Positions 1 to 11,470 of a stretch of DNA of 64,000 nt are shown piece by piece. The position numbers and the translations under genes are program-made. The stretch comes from Anodontia alba (Eukaryota > Mollusca > Bivalvia > Lucinida > Lucinidae), in the NCBI GenBank assembly GCA_964016985.1, contig OZ024831.1:26207631-26271630 (forward strand), written 5' to 3'. Every line of letters starts with the position of its first letter. The first letter of the stretch is position 1. Below the pieces are notes generated by a model. It was not told the DNA's origin. It saw nothing but the letters and a program-made list of their open reading frames with translations, and searched no databases.

Positions 1-94
1 ATATGAACACGTACAGCATTTGCGTACATTCTGTCGTCAGAATGCAATTATACACACACAATCGTTAGGTTATGTGTGTAAAAAAAAATCTATG

Positions 95-127
<33 letters not shown>

Positions 128-552
128 CAGGTTAAACCTAGAGTAAAAAAACAAACGTAGATTTTTTTTTGTTTTGTGTATGTGTGATTTAGGATACAAA
201 ATGCAATAAACAATAAGATAAAATGACTGCTATTTGCACAAATTACAGAACATGAACATGTATGTAGCATTTGCGCACATTCTCTTGCTAGAATGCAGTT
301 ACATGCACAATCGTTAGGTTTAAACTGAAGAAACAAGAAAACGGTGACATCACTTGTTAGCATGCACGTGTAAACACTGACATTTATTGCTGTTTTATAG
401 ACATACAAGCAATAAAAAAAGGTAAATAGATATGCTGCCAAACACACGAAATGGGCCCTTGTGCCGTATGCGAACAGGCAAGTCCGCAAGACTGGTCAGG
501 GTCTTCTCTGGTCATCGATATATTCTCCAGTAGCCAATGAACGAACAACAAG

Positions 553-600
553 ACCTGATCAGACTGCGCATCCGCAGTCTGATCTGGGCATTGTTGGTCA
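553..600. repeat. Short foldback, S2 family (ATCAGACTGCGC type)
   Basis: Inverted repeat with arms built on GATCAGACTGCG / CGCAGTCTGATC. It is a degenerate member of a dispersed family in this window whose better copies sit at 8727-8794 and 49325-49392. Confidence 0.6.
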
Positions 601-968
601 TATATGACATAAATGTCTTTTTTTCCTGCATTTTATCATCACATAACAGTTCATGTTATAAATGTGTGTTGAAAAATGGTATTTTATCTTGCTCTTTCTG
701 ACTGATTTTATTTGAAATGTCTCGGGAGATGATTTTAACGTATTTGAGAAACCTTGTTCTCTTTTACAAATGATAACTATGATCGTTAAGTATATATAGC
801 ACAGTCTCCCTCTATAATATATAGTAAAAACAAGAATATGCAGGGTATGAATTAATATACTAAATTTCTAAATATTCCGTTTTCCTACATATCTTACAGT
901 GTAAATATAAAGTCTTTTATATAGGTACCTTTCATAGTTCCAGATAAGCTGTCTAGATAAATATGTGT

Positions 969-1071
969 TCCACAAAAAAAGCAAAAAAAAAAAAAAAAAT
1001 AAATAAATAAATAAAGAAATAAACAAAAATAAAAATAAAAAAATAAAAAAAATAAATAAAAAAAATAGACA
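969..1071. repeat. A-rich low-complexity tract
   Basis: Runs of A broken by single T or G, including AAAT units. It abuts foldback B1, so it may be a decayed arm of that element or simple slippage. No coding signal. Confidence 0.8.
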
Positions 1072-1104
1072 TATTGTGGGTACCCATAAGAAGAAAATGT
1101 TTTA

Positions 1105-1225
1105 TTTTTTTTTTTATTTCTCCATAAAAACCTATGTTGTGGTACTCATTAGAAGCGCCTCGGTGAGGCGCTTCTAATGAGCAGCCTCAACATATATTCT
1201 GTGAAGAAATAAGAAGAAAACGGTA
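1105..1225. repeat. Foldback element B1 (GCGCCTC core)
   Basis: The central palindrome at about 1131-1196 reads TTAGAAGCGCCTC, then GGT, then GAGGCGCTTCTAA, inside arms derived from CTATGTTGTGG / CCTCAACATA. The flanks resemble the TTTCTCCATAAAAAC arms of B2 at 5607-5810. The outer arms are eroded compared with B2. Confidence 0.7.
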
Positions 1226-1458
1226 TCATTTTTGTTTAAAATGTGGCTTTTCAAGAAATATGGCGTAGGGGTATAATTATACAATGCCGTTTTGCTTGAC
1301 GTGAGTCAGTGACTTTCAAGTAGGTACAACTGCCGCCAGACTTTATCATATCATCACCGACCCAGAAGAACCTTTAATCAGATGTCAGATAAAGCTAGTT
1401 CCTTTACCGATTTCTTTGAAAATCGCATTTTCTGTGTATAAACTGATAATGAGAAACA

Positions 1459-1790
1459 AAAAAAAAAAAAAAAAAAAAAAAAAAACGTAATTATTTAATC
1501 TGAAAATTTATATACATGTAATAGATCAAAGTAATTCGCCTGCAAAATTGGTTTAGGCAATATAGAACACAATGACAATCAAAAACGGAAAAAAAAAAGC
1601 GAACACAAAAACGAAACGTTGTTCGGATACGGAAGCAATGATTTAATTTTATTATTATTATTTTTTTATTTATTTATTATTATTTTATTATTTACAAAAT
1701 GCGAATTTCTATCAGACTTTGCTCATGCTTTGGCTGTTTTTTTTTTTTTTGTTGTTTTTTTTTTTTTTTTTTTTTTTTTCTTTTTTGAGT
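1459..1790. repeat. Poly-A, TTA/TTTA-rich and poly-T tracts
   Basis: Contains a ~27-base A run near 1459, an ATT/ATTT-rich tract at 1645-1695 and a T-rich tract at 1738-1785. Simple-sequence DNA; no gene is seen between them. Confidence 0.75.
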
Positions 1791-2191
1791 GAAATGTTCG
1801 CATGCACAGTGCTGACAGCCCATATTGAGGTACCCAAATTTGGACACTAATGGTTACAATCAATTCCCCAGGATGCATTCAACAAACCATTCCCTTAACG
1901 GATTTGCCACAATACTCTGTCGGCTTAATTTGGCTGTCATTTCATTCCAATGGAAACTATCAATGCCTGCGAAAACATAATGCATTTCGGATCTTGAGGT
2001 TCTTTGCGAGTCTGACAATAAACTCCCAAAATACCATTATCTGATCCATTAAAGCCCCTCAAATTATATGATGCCCAACACCAGGAAAAGCCCCTTATGC
2101 CATAGGCGAACAATGAGTGCGTAGGTCAATCTGCGCATATGCGCATTCCTTCGTTCGTCGATGCATTCAACGGCGCTTTTCGATTCTGTAA

Positions 2192-2258
2192 GCGAGCAAC
2201 GAAGGCCCATGTCAGACTGTGCCCATGCGCAGTCTGATCTGGGCCTTCGTTGCCCGCA
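2192..2258. repeat. Short foldback, S2 family
   Basis: Arms AACGAAGGCCCA...AGACTG and CAGTCTGATCTGGGCC...TTCGTTGCCCG fold into a hairpin. It belongs to the same dispersed family as 4118-4195. Confidence 0.75.
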
Positions 2259-2810
2259 ATATGATATAAGGGCCCTTTTCTATTGCTGAGCATCTTGTGT
2301 AGGTAAAACTAGACAGTTATCGGATTACTGGCTTTCAAAAAGCCTCTTGAAACGAGCGCTGTCTTAGAACACTTCAACGCTAAATGATTACTTAATGACA
2401 TTCTTTCAGAAATCGTGCAAAAACCATGAAAATGTGGAACGCGATAGCTCCATCAGACACATTAGAAAACATTACCAAACGGTTGTTATGATTGAAAAGC
2501 CAAAGGCTTAGATTCCTTGGACGCAAAAGTGGCGCCATCATAGAAAAGGATTTCGTTAGTTGCATAACGATATGCTTTCTGTTGAAATGCGGTTCCAAAA
2601 TGAGTGATTGTTTTCTCGGCGCGACGACAAACCTGTAGTTATTCTTCATTTATGATGATGCACCCGTCTAAATTAAACATGTTTTTTTTAGAACTAAGCA
2701 CTTGTTATACAGCAGGGCTGCTCCATCCAAAGGCGTAAGTGGGTTCTGGATATAGTATCATATTAACCCATTTATGCCCACCGGCCCCAAAACGAGACAT
2801 TAGCAAACAG

Positions 2811-2871
2811 TGTAGACCCTAATCAGACGCCGCAGGACGCGGCGTCTGAACAGGGTCTACACTGTTTGCAT
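2811..2871. repeat. Short foldback, S1 family (GCAAACAGTGTAGACC)
   Basis: A near-perfect 57-bp inverted repeat: GCAAACAGTGTAGACCCT at the left and AGGGTCTACACTGTTTGC at the right, with GACGCCGC / GCGGCGTC toward the centre. Other clear copies are at 6713-6779, 10647-10713, 52851-52918 and 63587-63653. Confidence 0.85.
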
Positions 2872-3656
2872 TTAATGCAGGAATTTCTACAAAACATGCT
2901 TATAATAAAAACTAACCTGACACTCCGTCTATTGGAAATGGACCTGTCCATCGAGTTTCAGGTAGAAAGAGTCCACTGACATAAATGCGAAATAGCACCA
3001 GGCAACAAATGCATTTTGTTTCTCATTTAAAGGCTTGAAATAGGGCTTAGCAGTCCGCGACGTCTGATCAGGGTCTACAATGCCACTCATCACACAACTG
3101 TATACACATTCACACATAGTAAAATGGACTTGTTGAATTTTTTAGAGTAACAGTTAAAGAGTAAGGTGTGCGAATATTTACGGTAAATATTGTGTCCAAA
3201 ATCAAGCAAACATATATCTAAAACTTGGTTTTTCATGAAAATGAATTTTGAGTGAATGGGAAGGAGTTCGACTGAAACCTCGAACCCGTCTGTATCTGCA
3301 TCTGATTTTTTTTTTTTTTTTTTTTAACCTTAAGTAAAGTATAGTTTGCATCTTTACCTAAACAACAGAACAAATTCTATGTTTTGACCTGCATAAACAT
3401 TTTCACCTGTTTCTTTGAGTACAAAGTCATTTTGTACACATCGCAAGAAACCGTAATTACAAAAATTACCATAAACTGGGTTTTCACCTTGCCGCGTACC
3501 AACAGTAACCATAAAGCCCATTATATACAGTTGAGCCGCAACGGACGAAAATGTACAGTCTAACGGGCGCCAACGAAGTCTCAGATTAGCTTGCGCCTGC
3601 TGATCAGAGTCATCATTGTCCGCATGAAGAAACATGAAGCAACCCTGGCTATGCTA

Positions 3657-3732
3657 AATGCGCCCAGTAAAGAATCTGATCAGACTGCGCGAATGCGCAG
3701 GCTGATCTGAATCTTTGCTTGGCGCGCATGCC
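3657..3732. repeat. Short foldback, S2 family
   Basis: Left arm GCGCCCAGTAAAGAATCTG plus ATCAGACTGCGC; right arm GCGCAGGCTGATCTGAATC plus TTTGCTTGGCGCGC. Imperfect inverted repeat with 9- to 12-bp paired blocks. Confidence 0.75.
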
Positions 3733-4117
3733 CGAGGGTACGGTTTCTGACGTTGCGAATCATTTCAACAGGCCGAATACAAATATTGGCAAATAACGGT
3801 TTATTTATTTTTCTTATATTTCCTAGAATATAGGGCTGGACATGTTATTAAATCGTTTCCATCATTTGGAAGAAATTGAATTCTTTCAGAGGAAAATTGA
3901 GAATATATTTCACTTCTTATTATTCTGCTAATTTCGCCCAGAGTAGGCTGCATGTTAATAAATAAAGAAATAATGTTGGTTGGACCGCGTCAAGCGAAAA
4001 ACTGCCTTCCGGCATGCACAAAATGTGCGCATGCGCATCATCCTGCTCATACACAAGGTCTCATCCAGGTCTTTGCTCTCTATTGATATATCATATGTTC
4101 AATTGTATCCAATGATT

Positions 4118-4195
4118 CTGGCAGCGGACTGTGAAGGCCCTGATCAGACTGCGCCGATGCGCAGGCTGATCTGGGCCTTCGATGTCCGCATTTGC
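4118..4195. repeat. Short foldback, S2 family
   Basis: Arms GCGGACTGTGAAGGCCCTGA and GATCTGGGCCTTCGATGTCC flank TCAGACTGCGC / GCGCAGGCTGA. The hairpin is clear by eye. Confidence 0.75.
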
Positions 4196-4389
4196 CCGAA
4201 GACACGTTTTCGCATGGCGCGACCAAACTACTCATTAGTTGTTAACAAATAGGCGCTTAGACCATTTGTGGGCAGGGAAGTCTCATCTGGGCCTTCGTTG
4301 CCCACTTGCAGGACATGATATATCAACGAATAAACACTGCCCCTGTCTGACTGTGAAACTGCGCGTATGATCTGAGCGTGACGTCGGCA

Positions 4390-4460
4390 TATGCGGACAG
4401 CGAAGGCCTAGATCAGCCTGCGCATCCGCGCAGTCTGATCAGGGTCTTCATTGTCCGCAA
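4390..4460. repeat. Short foldback, S2 family
   Basis: Arms GCGGACAGCGAAGGCC...TAGATCAGCCTGCGC and GCGCAGTCTGATCAGGGTC...TTCATTGTCCGC. Lies 200 bp from the previous S2 copy. The interval between the two (about 4196-4389) has no recognisable gene. Confidence 0.75.
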
Positions 4461-5134
4461 AAGAAATTTTGGATACTACAGTATGTATGAATGGAGAGCA
4501 AAGGCTCGGATGATAGTTAGCGCATGCGCATGATGACCTTAATTTCCGCATTTGCGCATGTTCGAAGACTTTTTTTCGCTTGACGCTGTTCACATGATCT
4601 GTAAGGTGTATCAAAGCGGGGTATGTAGATGTGTGCAGACAGTGTGTGCTTGGTTTTCGCTGTCCCAACGTAACAAAAGAAAAGTCGGTTTTCACACAGA
4701 GATACCCACCATACAATGATATACCAAATTTTCCGCCCAGCTTTCTAACCCCATAATGTCTTTTTAATATGTTTCTTAATTGACTTTGACATATTCAACT
4801 GTGCTTACATTACACATGTGTTAAGCGTGATTTTATCGGTCAGCACCAATTTACCATATTTTGTCATTTATGTCTGGTTTAATTATAGTTTACAAGTTTG
4901 AAAGAAATGATATGTGAATGAAAACCGCAAAAATAAATAAATTATAAGTCAAAGAAAGAAACCCATAAACCCTGATTATCTGAAATGGATACAACTACAA
5001 ATATTGAGTTTTCTGTTCTATTTCACATATGTATTCATGGATACATGTATCCTAATGTTTTCTTCTCCATTTCACATATATTAATGAATACATGCATCTT
5101 ATTAAGCTTTTGTGTTTTGTATTTTTTTCACATA

Positions 5135-5338
5135 CAGTAAACCCTGTGTAAGACAGCCACCTTTAAAATTGACCTTAGTGGTTGATGTGGAAAGGTGGTT
5201 GTCTTATAAAGGTACATGTCATGTAATTTTGCTAGCAAAATTACATGACATGTACCTTTATAAGACAGACACTTTTTTCCACATCAACCACTGTTTAAAG
5301 TCAGTCTTGAAGGTGGCTCTCTTACACAGGTTTTACTG
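5135..5338. mobile_element. TA-flanked foldback MITE (pogo/Tigger-like ends)
   Basis: A 204-bp element that starts CAGTAAACCCTGTGTAAGA and ends TCTTACACAGGTTTTACTG, flanked on both sides by TA. The middle is a second hairpin centred on GCTAGC (about 5217-5266). TA duplication and CAGT...ACTG ends are typical of the Tc1/mariner-pogo superfamily. There is no transposase ORF, so it would move only in trans. Confidence 0.75.
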
Positions 5339-5606
5339 TATATTAATGAATGCATGTTTCTTATAAAGCTTTCGTTTTCATTTCACATATATTATTCTAT
5401 ACATGTATCTTATATTAAGCTTTCGTGTCTATTTCGCATATATTAATGAAAACATGTATCTTATTAAACCTTCTTTTCTATTTCACATATATTAAGGGAT
5501 ATACATGCTTATTTTCTGTATTAATGCGACGTTGTATAATTGTCATGAGCACGCCTGGATATCTTATTTAACTTTTCTTTTCTATTTCAAATATGTCAGA
5601 GTATAC

Positions 5607-5810
5607 AGAGGAATTGTTAAGGAGGAGTATTTGGTGATAATTATAGGATAATTTAATCCAGTTCTCAATAAAAACATATGCACTGGGTACGCATTAGAAG
5701 CGCCTCAGCGAGGCGCTTCTAATGAGTACCCACAACATATGTTTTTATGCAGAAATAAGAAAAAAATATCCCAGAATTATCACCAAATACTCCTCCTTAA
5801 CAATTCCTCT
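5607..5810. mobile_element. Foldback element B2, best copy of the B family
   Basis: A 204-bp element with perfect ~36-bp terminal inverted repeats that begin AGAGGAATTGTTAAGGAGG and end with the complement. The centre is the GTGGGTAC / ATTAGAAGCGCCTC palindrome, followed by TTATGCAGAAATAAGAAAAA. No obvious target duplication and no coding capacity. Related copies are at 1105-1225, 7755-7940 and 9655-9836. Confidence 0.85.
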
Positions 5811-6589
5811 GGTCTTCATCAGTTAATCTAAATAAATGCTCCAATTAGTGTGTGCGTGCGTGTCTATGTGTACCTGTGTGTGCGTACATGAGCGCACGCA
5901 CGCGCGACTTTTAGGAACAAGTATTTTCCTTAAGTTGCTCGTTGTTTTAAATGTAAATATTGTTGACAATTAAATTCTTTTATGGTGCTCTCGGCGTATT
6001 CCCTGTGTTCTGGCTTTCACTGGACAAGACAGGCTGTATTAAAATCCAGAATAGATAATGAATTATGATCACACTGGTATAAAATCAAACCTATGTAAAC
6101 TTATGGAAGGCCATTAATAATGATTGATGATATATGTCCTATATTTTCTCCGCACCATTAACTTAATGTATGTGTGTATGGCAGAGATTTTTTTCACCTT
6201 CTTATTGTAAAAAAGATGAAAAGTTAAATCACAATTAACGCGACTGTTGGCGTCAGCTTGTTCAGAAAAGAAAGAGAGAGAAACAAGACAGAAAAAATCT
6301 CTATCTGGCCCTCTATCTAGTTGTAATTGACTGGAGAGAGATTATTTTTTGTGTTCAAAATCTAAGAAAGATCGGATCGACGAGATCGTCTCTGCACTGG
6401 TGTAAAAAGAAAAAAAAATGTTTTGGCTGTTTGCGTTATACAGCAATACCGACTAGACTTAGCTTGAGGTGCATGTTACCTAGCACGTGTATTTGACTAT
6501 TCTACATCTAGTCTCCCTATCACTTTTTTTCATAAACAAACTGATTCGTGTAAGTATGACTACGAACATGCGCTACTTCATAAGGACTG

Positions 6590-6815
6590 CCTTAACCCAT
6601 TTAAGACTGAATAAACTCTCACACACTATATATTGGACGAGTCCATTTTCGATTTTAGGTATGTCAGGCAAAATGATGTAGCTATCCCTAAAAAAAAATG
6701 GTTGACCTATTTGCAAACAGTGGAGACCCTGATCAGACGCCGCGTTCTGCGGCGTCTGATCTGGGTCTGCACTGTTTGCCAGTTATCCGTTTACTCCAGT
6801 CTTCAAATGGGTTAA
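6590..6815. repeat. Dispersed repeat carrying an S1 hairpin
   Basis: The S1 palindrome (GCAAACAGTGGAGACCCTG ... CTGTTTGC, 6713-6779) sits inside a longer unit with ACACACTATATATTGGA and TATGTCAGGCAAAATG to its left. The same unit in the same orientation recurs at 63478-63690, so the mobile or duplicated segment is ~220 bp, larger than the hairpin. Confidence 0.75.
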
Positions 6816-7454
6816 TATACGTAAAGAAACGTACGGATTTTACGTTTATCGCATATGCGGATACTGAAGGTCAATATAAGCCTATGCATGGCGTTAGTCA
6901 TTGATGTTTTAAGGACGAACTCATTTAACTTAGGTATAACTGTGATTAACTTGAACTGAAAGTTCTTTTAAAGATATTAACCAAGGGAACCCTGCTTAAA
7001 GATGTTATTATGGAATACAAATCAAATTTCTCTTATCTGCTGATGATAATCATACGCATATAGGGCTAACAATAGCATTGTCCTTGTTATTGGTGGCATT
7101 CGTTTCGGTACGTTTTGACTTTCAGTTTAGTTTTCTGTTTCCCAAGACCTTGAGAACTCCACTGCCAACCAAATGCAAACGACAGTCCATTAAAGTTTAA
7201 ATGAGTTCAATAAACTTAGCACAAACATGTACAAATTAGTTCTTTTATTATCTAATTGTCATAATTTAAAATATTAATTTCAATATTTATTTTATGGAAT
7301 TATCAGCGTTTGAGATTTTAGAGAAAACATGATTTTGTACAAACAATGTTCCCGTAAATGACTGAATGTTTTATTTTATCCCCATGGCAAAGAAACACAT
7401 AATTTGGGATACAGAAGATTTGCTCGAGGGGGTGGGGTGGGGGCGTGGGGAGGG

Positions 7455-7560
7455 GCATTTGATGATAATTCTGTGGTAATCTTTCCTTTTTCTTATCCAT
7501 AAAACAAAATTGTATGGGTACCCACAACATGTTTTTTTTTTTTTTTTTATGTAGAAACTG
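7455..7560. repeat. Half of a B-family foldback
   Basis: The sequence TTTGATGATAATTCTG...TTCTTATCCATAAAAC plus GTACCCACAACATG matches one arm and part of the core of the B family. The mirror half is missing and replaced by a poly-T run. It follows a G-rich stretch (GGGGGTGGGGTGGGGGCGTG) at about 7428-7447. Confidence 0.6.
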
Positions 7561-7754
7561 GAGCAGATAGATAAGAAATCGCATTCAGTACTTCTCGTGA
7601 AACCCTCTGTGATATGATTTGAATGGTCTAGTCCAGACGATTCTGAAGAATTATGCAACTTATGCAGACATGTACATAAAATGCATGTTCCCAGTCAACT
7701 GCACACTCTGCGTGTCTGGAATCCTAATCTAATAAAACTAAGCATCAAACAGAA

Positions 7755-7940
7755 GATTTGTTATGGATGAGTATTTGATGATTATTTGTGATATTTTTTT
7801 CAAGTTCTCCATTAAAACCTATGTTGCCGGTACAACATTAGAAGCGCCTCTCCGAGGCGCTTCTAATGAGTACCCACAACATAGAGTTTTTATGGAAAAA
7901 AGAACAAAATCACGTAATTATCACCAAATACTTCTCCGTG
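7755..7940. mobile_element. Foldback element B3
   Basis: The central palindrome TTAGAAGCGCCTC / GAGGCGCTTCTAATGAG plus GTACCCACAACATA matches B2. Outer arms GAGTATTTGATGATTATTTG and TAATTATCACCAAATACTTC are slightly diverged from B2. Confidence 0.8.
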
Positions 7941-8219
7941 ACAGAGATTCAAAGAGGACTTTCAGAATAGATGTACGCATTTTGATGAGACACAAAACTA
8001 CATCCAAGTCTTAATATCCAACGAAAGTATTTCCGGTGAAAAAAAAAAAAACATATTGTACTAAACAGGTGTTGCGATTTCAAGTATTGCGTTATCATGT
8101 TTGGGAATATGATTCGCTGTCATAATTTGACAGGTACGGTAAACAAAATTTAATCAGGCAAGGAAAAAAAATAGATATATGATGCTTAGGTGTTGTATTT
8201 TAGTTTATTATCATAGTTT

Positions 8220-8305
8220 TCTATCTTTATTACTATTATTATTATTATTATTTCTACTACTATTATTATTATTTTTGTTGTTGTTGTTGTTTTTGTTGTT
8301 TTTTG
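8220..8305. repeat. (ATT)n/(TTG)n microsatellite
   Basis: ATTATT-type repeats run into GTTGTT repeats. On the minus strand they read as an asparagine/lysine-rich frame, which is an artefact of the repeat. Confidence 0.85.
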
Positions 8306-8726
8306 CACTGCACAAATGTCTTCGAAAATTGAGGTGATTCATAACAGTATGCTGTATTTGCGTTTTTCGGGGTTTTTTTTGTTTTTTTTCCTGCTTTTTC
8401 GTACCCATCACAGTTCAATTACCAACCTTCTGTGCCTAGTTTATATTTTTAAGAAAATGTAACAAGAACCACATATAAAATTTCTCTTGGTCGAATTAAT
8501 GTTTGACCGCAAAAGTGTACGGTAAAATAGCTTACATGAAACCGATGTCAAAACCAATCCCTCGCGAACATTCCTTATAAAATTACTGCATGCGCCGCCG
8601 AATGCAAGAAAAAGGGCCTTGTCACCTTGACGGACAACAAAAGCCCTCTTCAGTCTACGCATTCCCGCGGTCTCTCATGAACTTCGTCGGCCACTCACAG
8701 GATCAAGGGATACTTAGGAATATATC

Positions 8727-8794
8727 GGCGAACAGTGAATGCCCTGGTCAGCCTGCGCAAATGCGCAGGCTGATCTGGACCTTCGCTGTTCGCC
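8727..8794. repeat. Short foldback, S2 family, well preserved
   Basis: Arms GGCGAACAGTGAATGCCCTG and the mirror ending CTTCGCTGTTCGCC. The centre is CTGCGCAAATGCGCAG. One of the cleaner S2 copies. Confidence 0.85.
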
Positions 8795-9654
8795 AATTAC
8801 ATAATCGTGTTTTGTCTCATTTACTATCATGTATTATTAAAGTTTCGTGAACAGCTGAATGATGTATACTAACTAATAATTTGGAATAGGTTCCGATGCA
8901 ATCAGTTGAAAATGACAACTTCAATGTGTCAATGAACGAACAAGGAAAACCAAGACAAATATGCAGTTCGATCATGGCATTCGCTGTTTGTTTTTAGTGC
9001 CTTTGACTTTCAAAGTAGCAACTAACCTTACCAGCCCTGCGAAAATAGGTAGGCTTGTTTTGGTTTTCGATATTCTCATATGCCCTAATCTGTAGTTTTT
9101 GTTTGTTTGTTTTTCTCATTTGCATATGCATGATTCAAAGTTTTGGTTTCTTCTTATCATGTTGTTTTGTTAAATAAGTATTATTTTGACACTCAGTCAG
9201 TCCTGAGTTTAAACACACTTTTCAATTTTCTGAAAATCAGTCTTATACAAGGCCGGAGTCTACAATGGGAAATAATGATCTCTAATGGGTACTTATTTTA
9301 GTCTTCAATTCCTGAAATATACATTTCTTCATGAATTGTTATATGAAATCATCTACATCTACAAATGCTCCTTGTGATAGAAAGTACCTTGAAACTAATA
9401 TGTGACGCTTTTGACACCGGTGAATTTGCATTTTAGTGTACCCGAGTGGCATGTAAGAAAATATTCGTCACAAAATATTTACACCAAATGCCTCGAAATT
9501 TCATAACTATAACTGTTATTTTACCCAGTTTGTAAGTACAAAAATATTCAGATTGAATTCATGGTATGTCGCACCTATTGACTTTTATATAAATCATTAC
9601 AATTTAAAAAAAATAAATTAAAAAAAAATTAAAACACCTGTTTGCCTCATTACT
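8795..9654. other. Intronic DNA with nothing recognised
   Basis: AT-rich, no open frame worth noting, no hairpin I could support, and no homeobox signature on the minus strand. Confidence 0.6.
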
Positions 9655-9836
9655 TAAGATGAAGCATTTTATGACAATTCTGAGATAATGTTTCTGATTT
9701 CTCCATATAAATAAACTATGTATTGTGGGTACTCATTCGAAGCGCCTCAACCAGGCGCTTCTAATGAGTACCATAACATTTGTTTTATGGAGAATTGGAG
9801 AAGAGTATCCCAGAATTATCAGAAAGTACTCATCCA
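9655..9836. mobile_element. Foldback element B4
   Basis: The core GTGGGTACTCATTCGAAGCG ... AGGCGCTTCTAATGAGTACC sits inside arms ATTCTGAGATAATG and CCCAGAATTATCAGAAAGTA. The loop differs from B2 and B3 (AACCA). Confidence 0.8.
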
Positions 9837-10520
9837 TATTTACAAGACCTTTGAAATTCAAAGAAGAATAGATTGTCAGACTAAATATACATAGTTTGAT
9901 GTCCTCTGTAACTACGCAAGGATGTATATAATATACATGAATTTCTAAATAATAACAGCAATATATACATTTCTCTAATTAAAGGTAGAAATGAACAATG
10001 CTACTGATTTTGTGCGTACACGATTCCGTATTTAGATGCATGTAGAATGTAGCAGCAGAATCGCCAGTCTTCGGAAATAGCGTATGCAAAACGTACGGAC
10101 ACAGATCAACAAGTCTGATCAGGGTCTACATCGTTTGCCATTCCACAAAATATGTTGTGAAACAAATGCATAAAATAAAAGTGATGAAATAAAGTGTTCA
10201 ATCAGACATTTACCCATTTAGATCATTTACCGTACATAAAGTGTCACTGCTTGTAATTTCGACGAAAATCAAGAATGAAATTCCTAGTTACCCCTTCAGT
10301 TTTAGTGAAAGTATAAGTTTTCTAGCTTATTTCAAACGGGACTGTCATTTTCTTTTTCTTTTTTTTTTTTTTTTTTTTTTGTATTGTTTTATTTTAACAA
10401 GCCAAACGAGTGTACTTTTTGACAGCTTCCTGTATTGTTTCATCAGTTCTATTTGCCTGGTATACCTATAATTTAGGCGACTACGAATTGAGTATGCCCA
10501 TTACGAATTATACATTTCAC

Positions 10521-10566
10521 CACCCCCCTACTCCCCCCACCTCCCCCCCCCCCCACCCCCACCCCA
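10521..10566. repeat. C-rich tract, G-quadruplex potential on the minus strand
   Basis: Consecutive CCCCCC blocks separated by one to three bases. On the transcribed (Hox4 sense) strand this is a run of G-tracts. I see only the base runs; structure is inference. Confidence 0.7.
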
Positions 10567-10646
10567 ACGCCATGTTCCTGAAGTGAACATTCAAGCTCTG
10601 AATCTTGACATTGCAAATAGGAGGGACAGGAAGACAAAAAAAAAAT

Positions 10647-10713
10647 GCAAACAGTGTAGACTCAGATGAAACGGCTCGTTACGAGCCGTTTCATCTGGGT
10701 CAAAACTGTTTGC
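10647..10713. repeat. Short foldback, S1 family with a different centre
   Basis: Outer arms GCAAACAGTGTAGACTCAG and TGGGTCAAAACTGTTTGC match S1. The centre is a perfect GATGAAACGGCTCG / CGAGCCGTTTCATC palindrome instead of GACGCCGC. The stem is kept while its sequence changed. Confidence 0.8.
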
Positions 10714-11283
10714 AAAGACATCCGTTTAGGGCCAGTAGGTTTGAAATAGCTAAGGTTATGTAAACAATCGTTAGACAACACAATAATGATTGTGAGACTG
10801 ACTAACGACTTGTGTCGACTTCTAACGGTGACTTTGGGGTATAAAACAGCAAGTCAAAATGAGTATATATTGAAAACTAAAATTAACTATTTTTGTGTAT
10901 TGACTGGCGCCAGCAGCAGCCAGTTACATAAACAAACATGATATCATTGAATGTCAATGTGAAGACAGAAATCTGACACGGACACATGAAAACAACATTG
11001 CGGAAATATACAGGAACAATGCAAGCCGAGACCAGGGTGCCTAATCTGCCCAGTTCCGCAAGGTCTTAGATGAACACTATACGTAGATTGTGCAAGAGAA
11101 AATAAAGCCCTAACTAGACTGCAGAGCAGGTGCAGTCTGACCTGGGTTTCGCTGTTCGTTATGGTCCTCCGCATATATTCATTACGCGTTTGTTTACAAT
11201 TTGCCACATAATGCAGTGAATTCTAGCTGCATGTAACGACGGAAGTGGAAAAATACATTTTGAGTCGGAGTACAGCATTTTCA

Positions 11284-11401
11284 TGCGCCCAGCGAAGACT
11301 AAGATCAGCCTGCGCATCCGCAAAGATCAAAGTCTTTGCTCACAGCCTAAAGACGCCTTAGATCCTTGACATGCCGATCCGAGTCTTCGCTTGGCACACA
11401 T
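11284..11401. repeat. Degenerate S2 foldbacks just inside the Hox4 intron
   Basis: GCGCCCAGCGAAGAC...TAAGATCAGCCTGCGC is followed by a mirror half CCGAGTCTTCGCTTGGC. The element lies about 70 bp past the splice donor of exon 1, so a hairpin would form in the nascent intron close to the donor. Confidence 0.65.
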
Positions 11402-11463
11402 GCAATACTGTGCCCGCCTCAAATACAAAAACAATAAGCGGTTTACAATACAAAAGAAAAGCA

Positions 11464-11470
11464 GCTCACC
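11464..11470 (-). promoter_or_regulatory. Splice donor of Hox4 exon 1
   Basis: Read on the minus strand the junction is CTCAG|GTGAGC, a near-consensus donor. It splits a codon after its first base. It lies shortly after the YPWM motif, where Hox genes normally carry the single intron before the homeobox. Confidence 0.85.

Larger units (their letters stand above)
1..11469 (-). other. Hox4 intron 1 (partial, runs off the window)
   Basis: This stretch lies 3' of the Hox4 exon 1 donor on the minus strand, so it should be intron. I looked for a homeodomain-coding exon (helix-3 signature WFQNRR and neighbours) on the minus strand and saw none. The open frames here are short and mostly read through repeats. 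It holds about fifteen short inverted-repeat elements (listed separately), A/T homopolymer tracts and otherwise unremarkable AT-rich DNA. If exon 2 was missed, it would be because it lacks an early Met. Confidence 0.6.

Noticed and set aside
1..11469. Possible Hox4 homeobox exon within the window
   Set aside because: I looked on the minus strand for the homeodomain helix-3 and N-terminal arm patterns and found none. The exon probably lies before position 1. A profile search would settle it.
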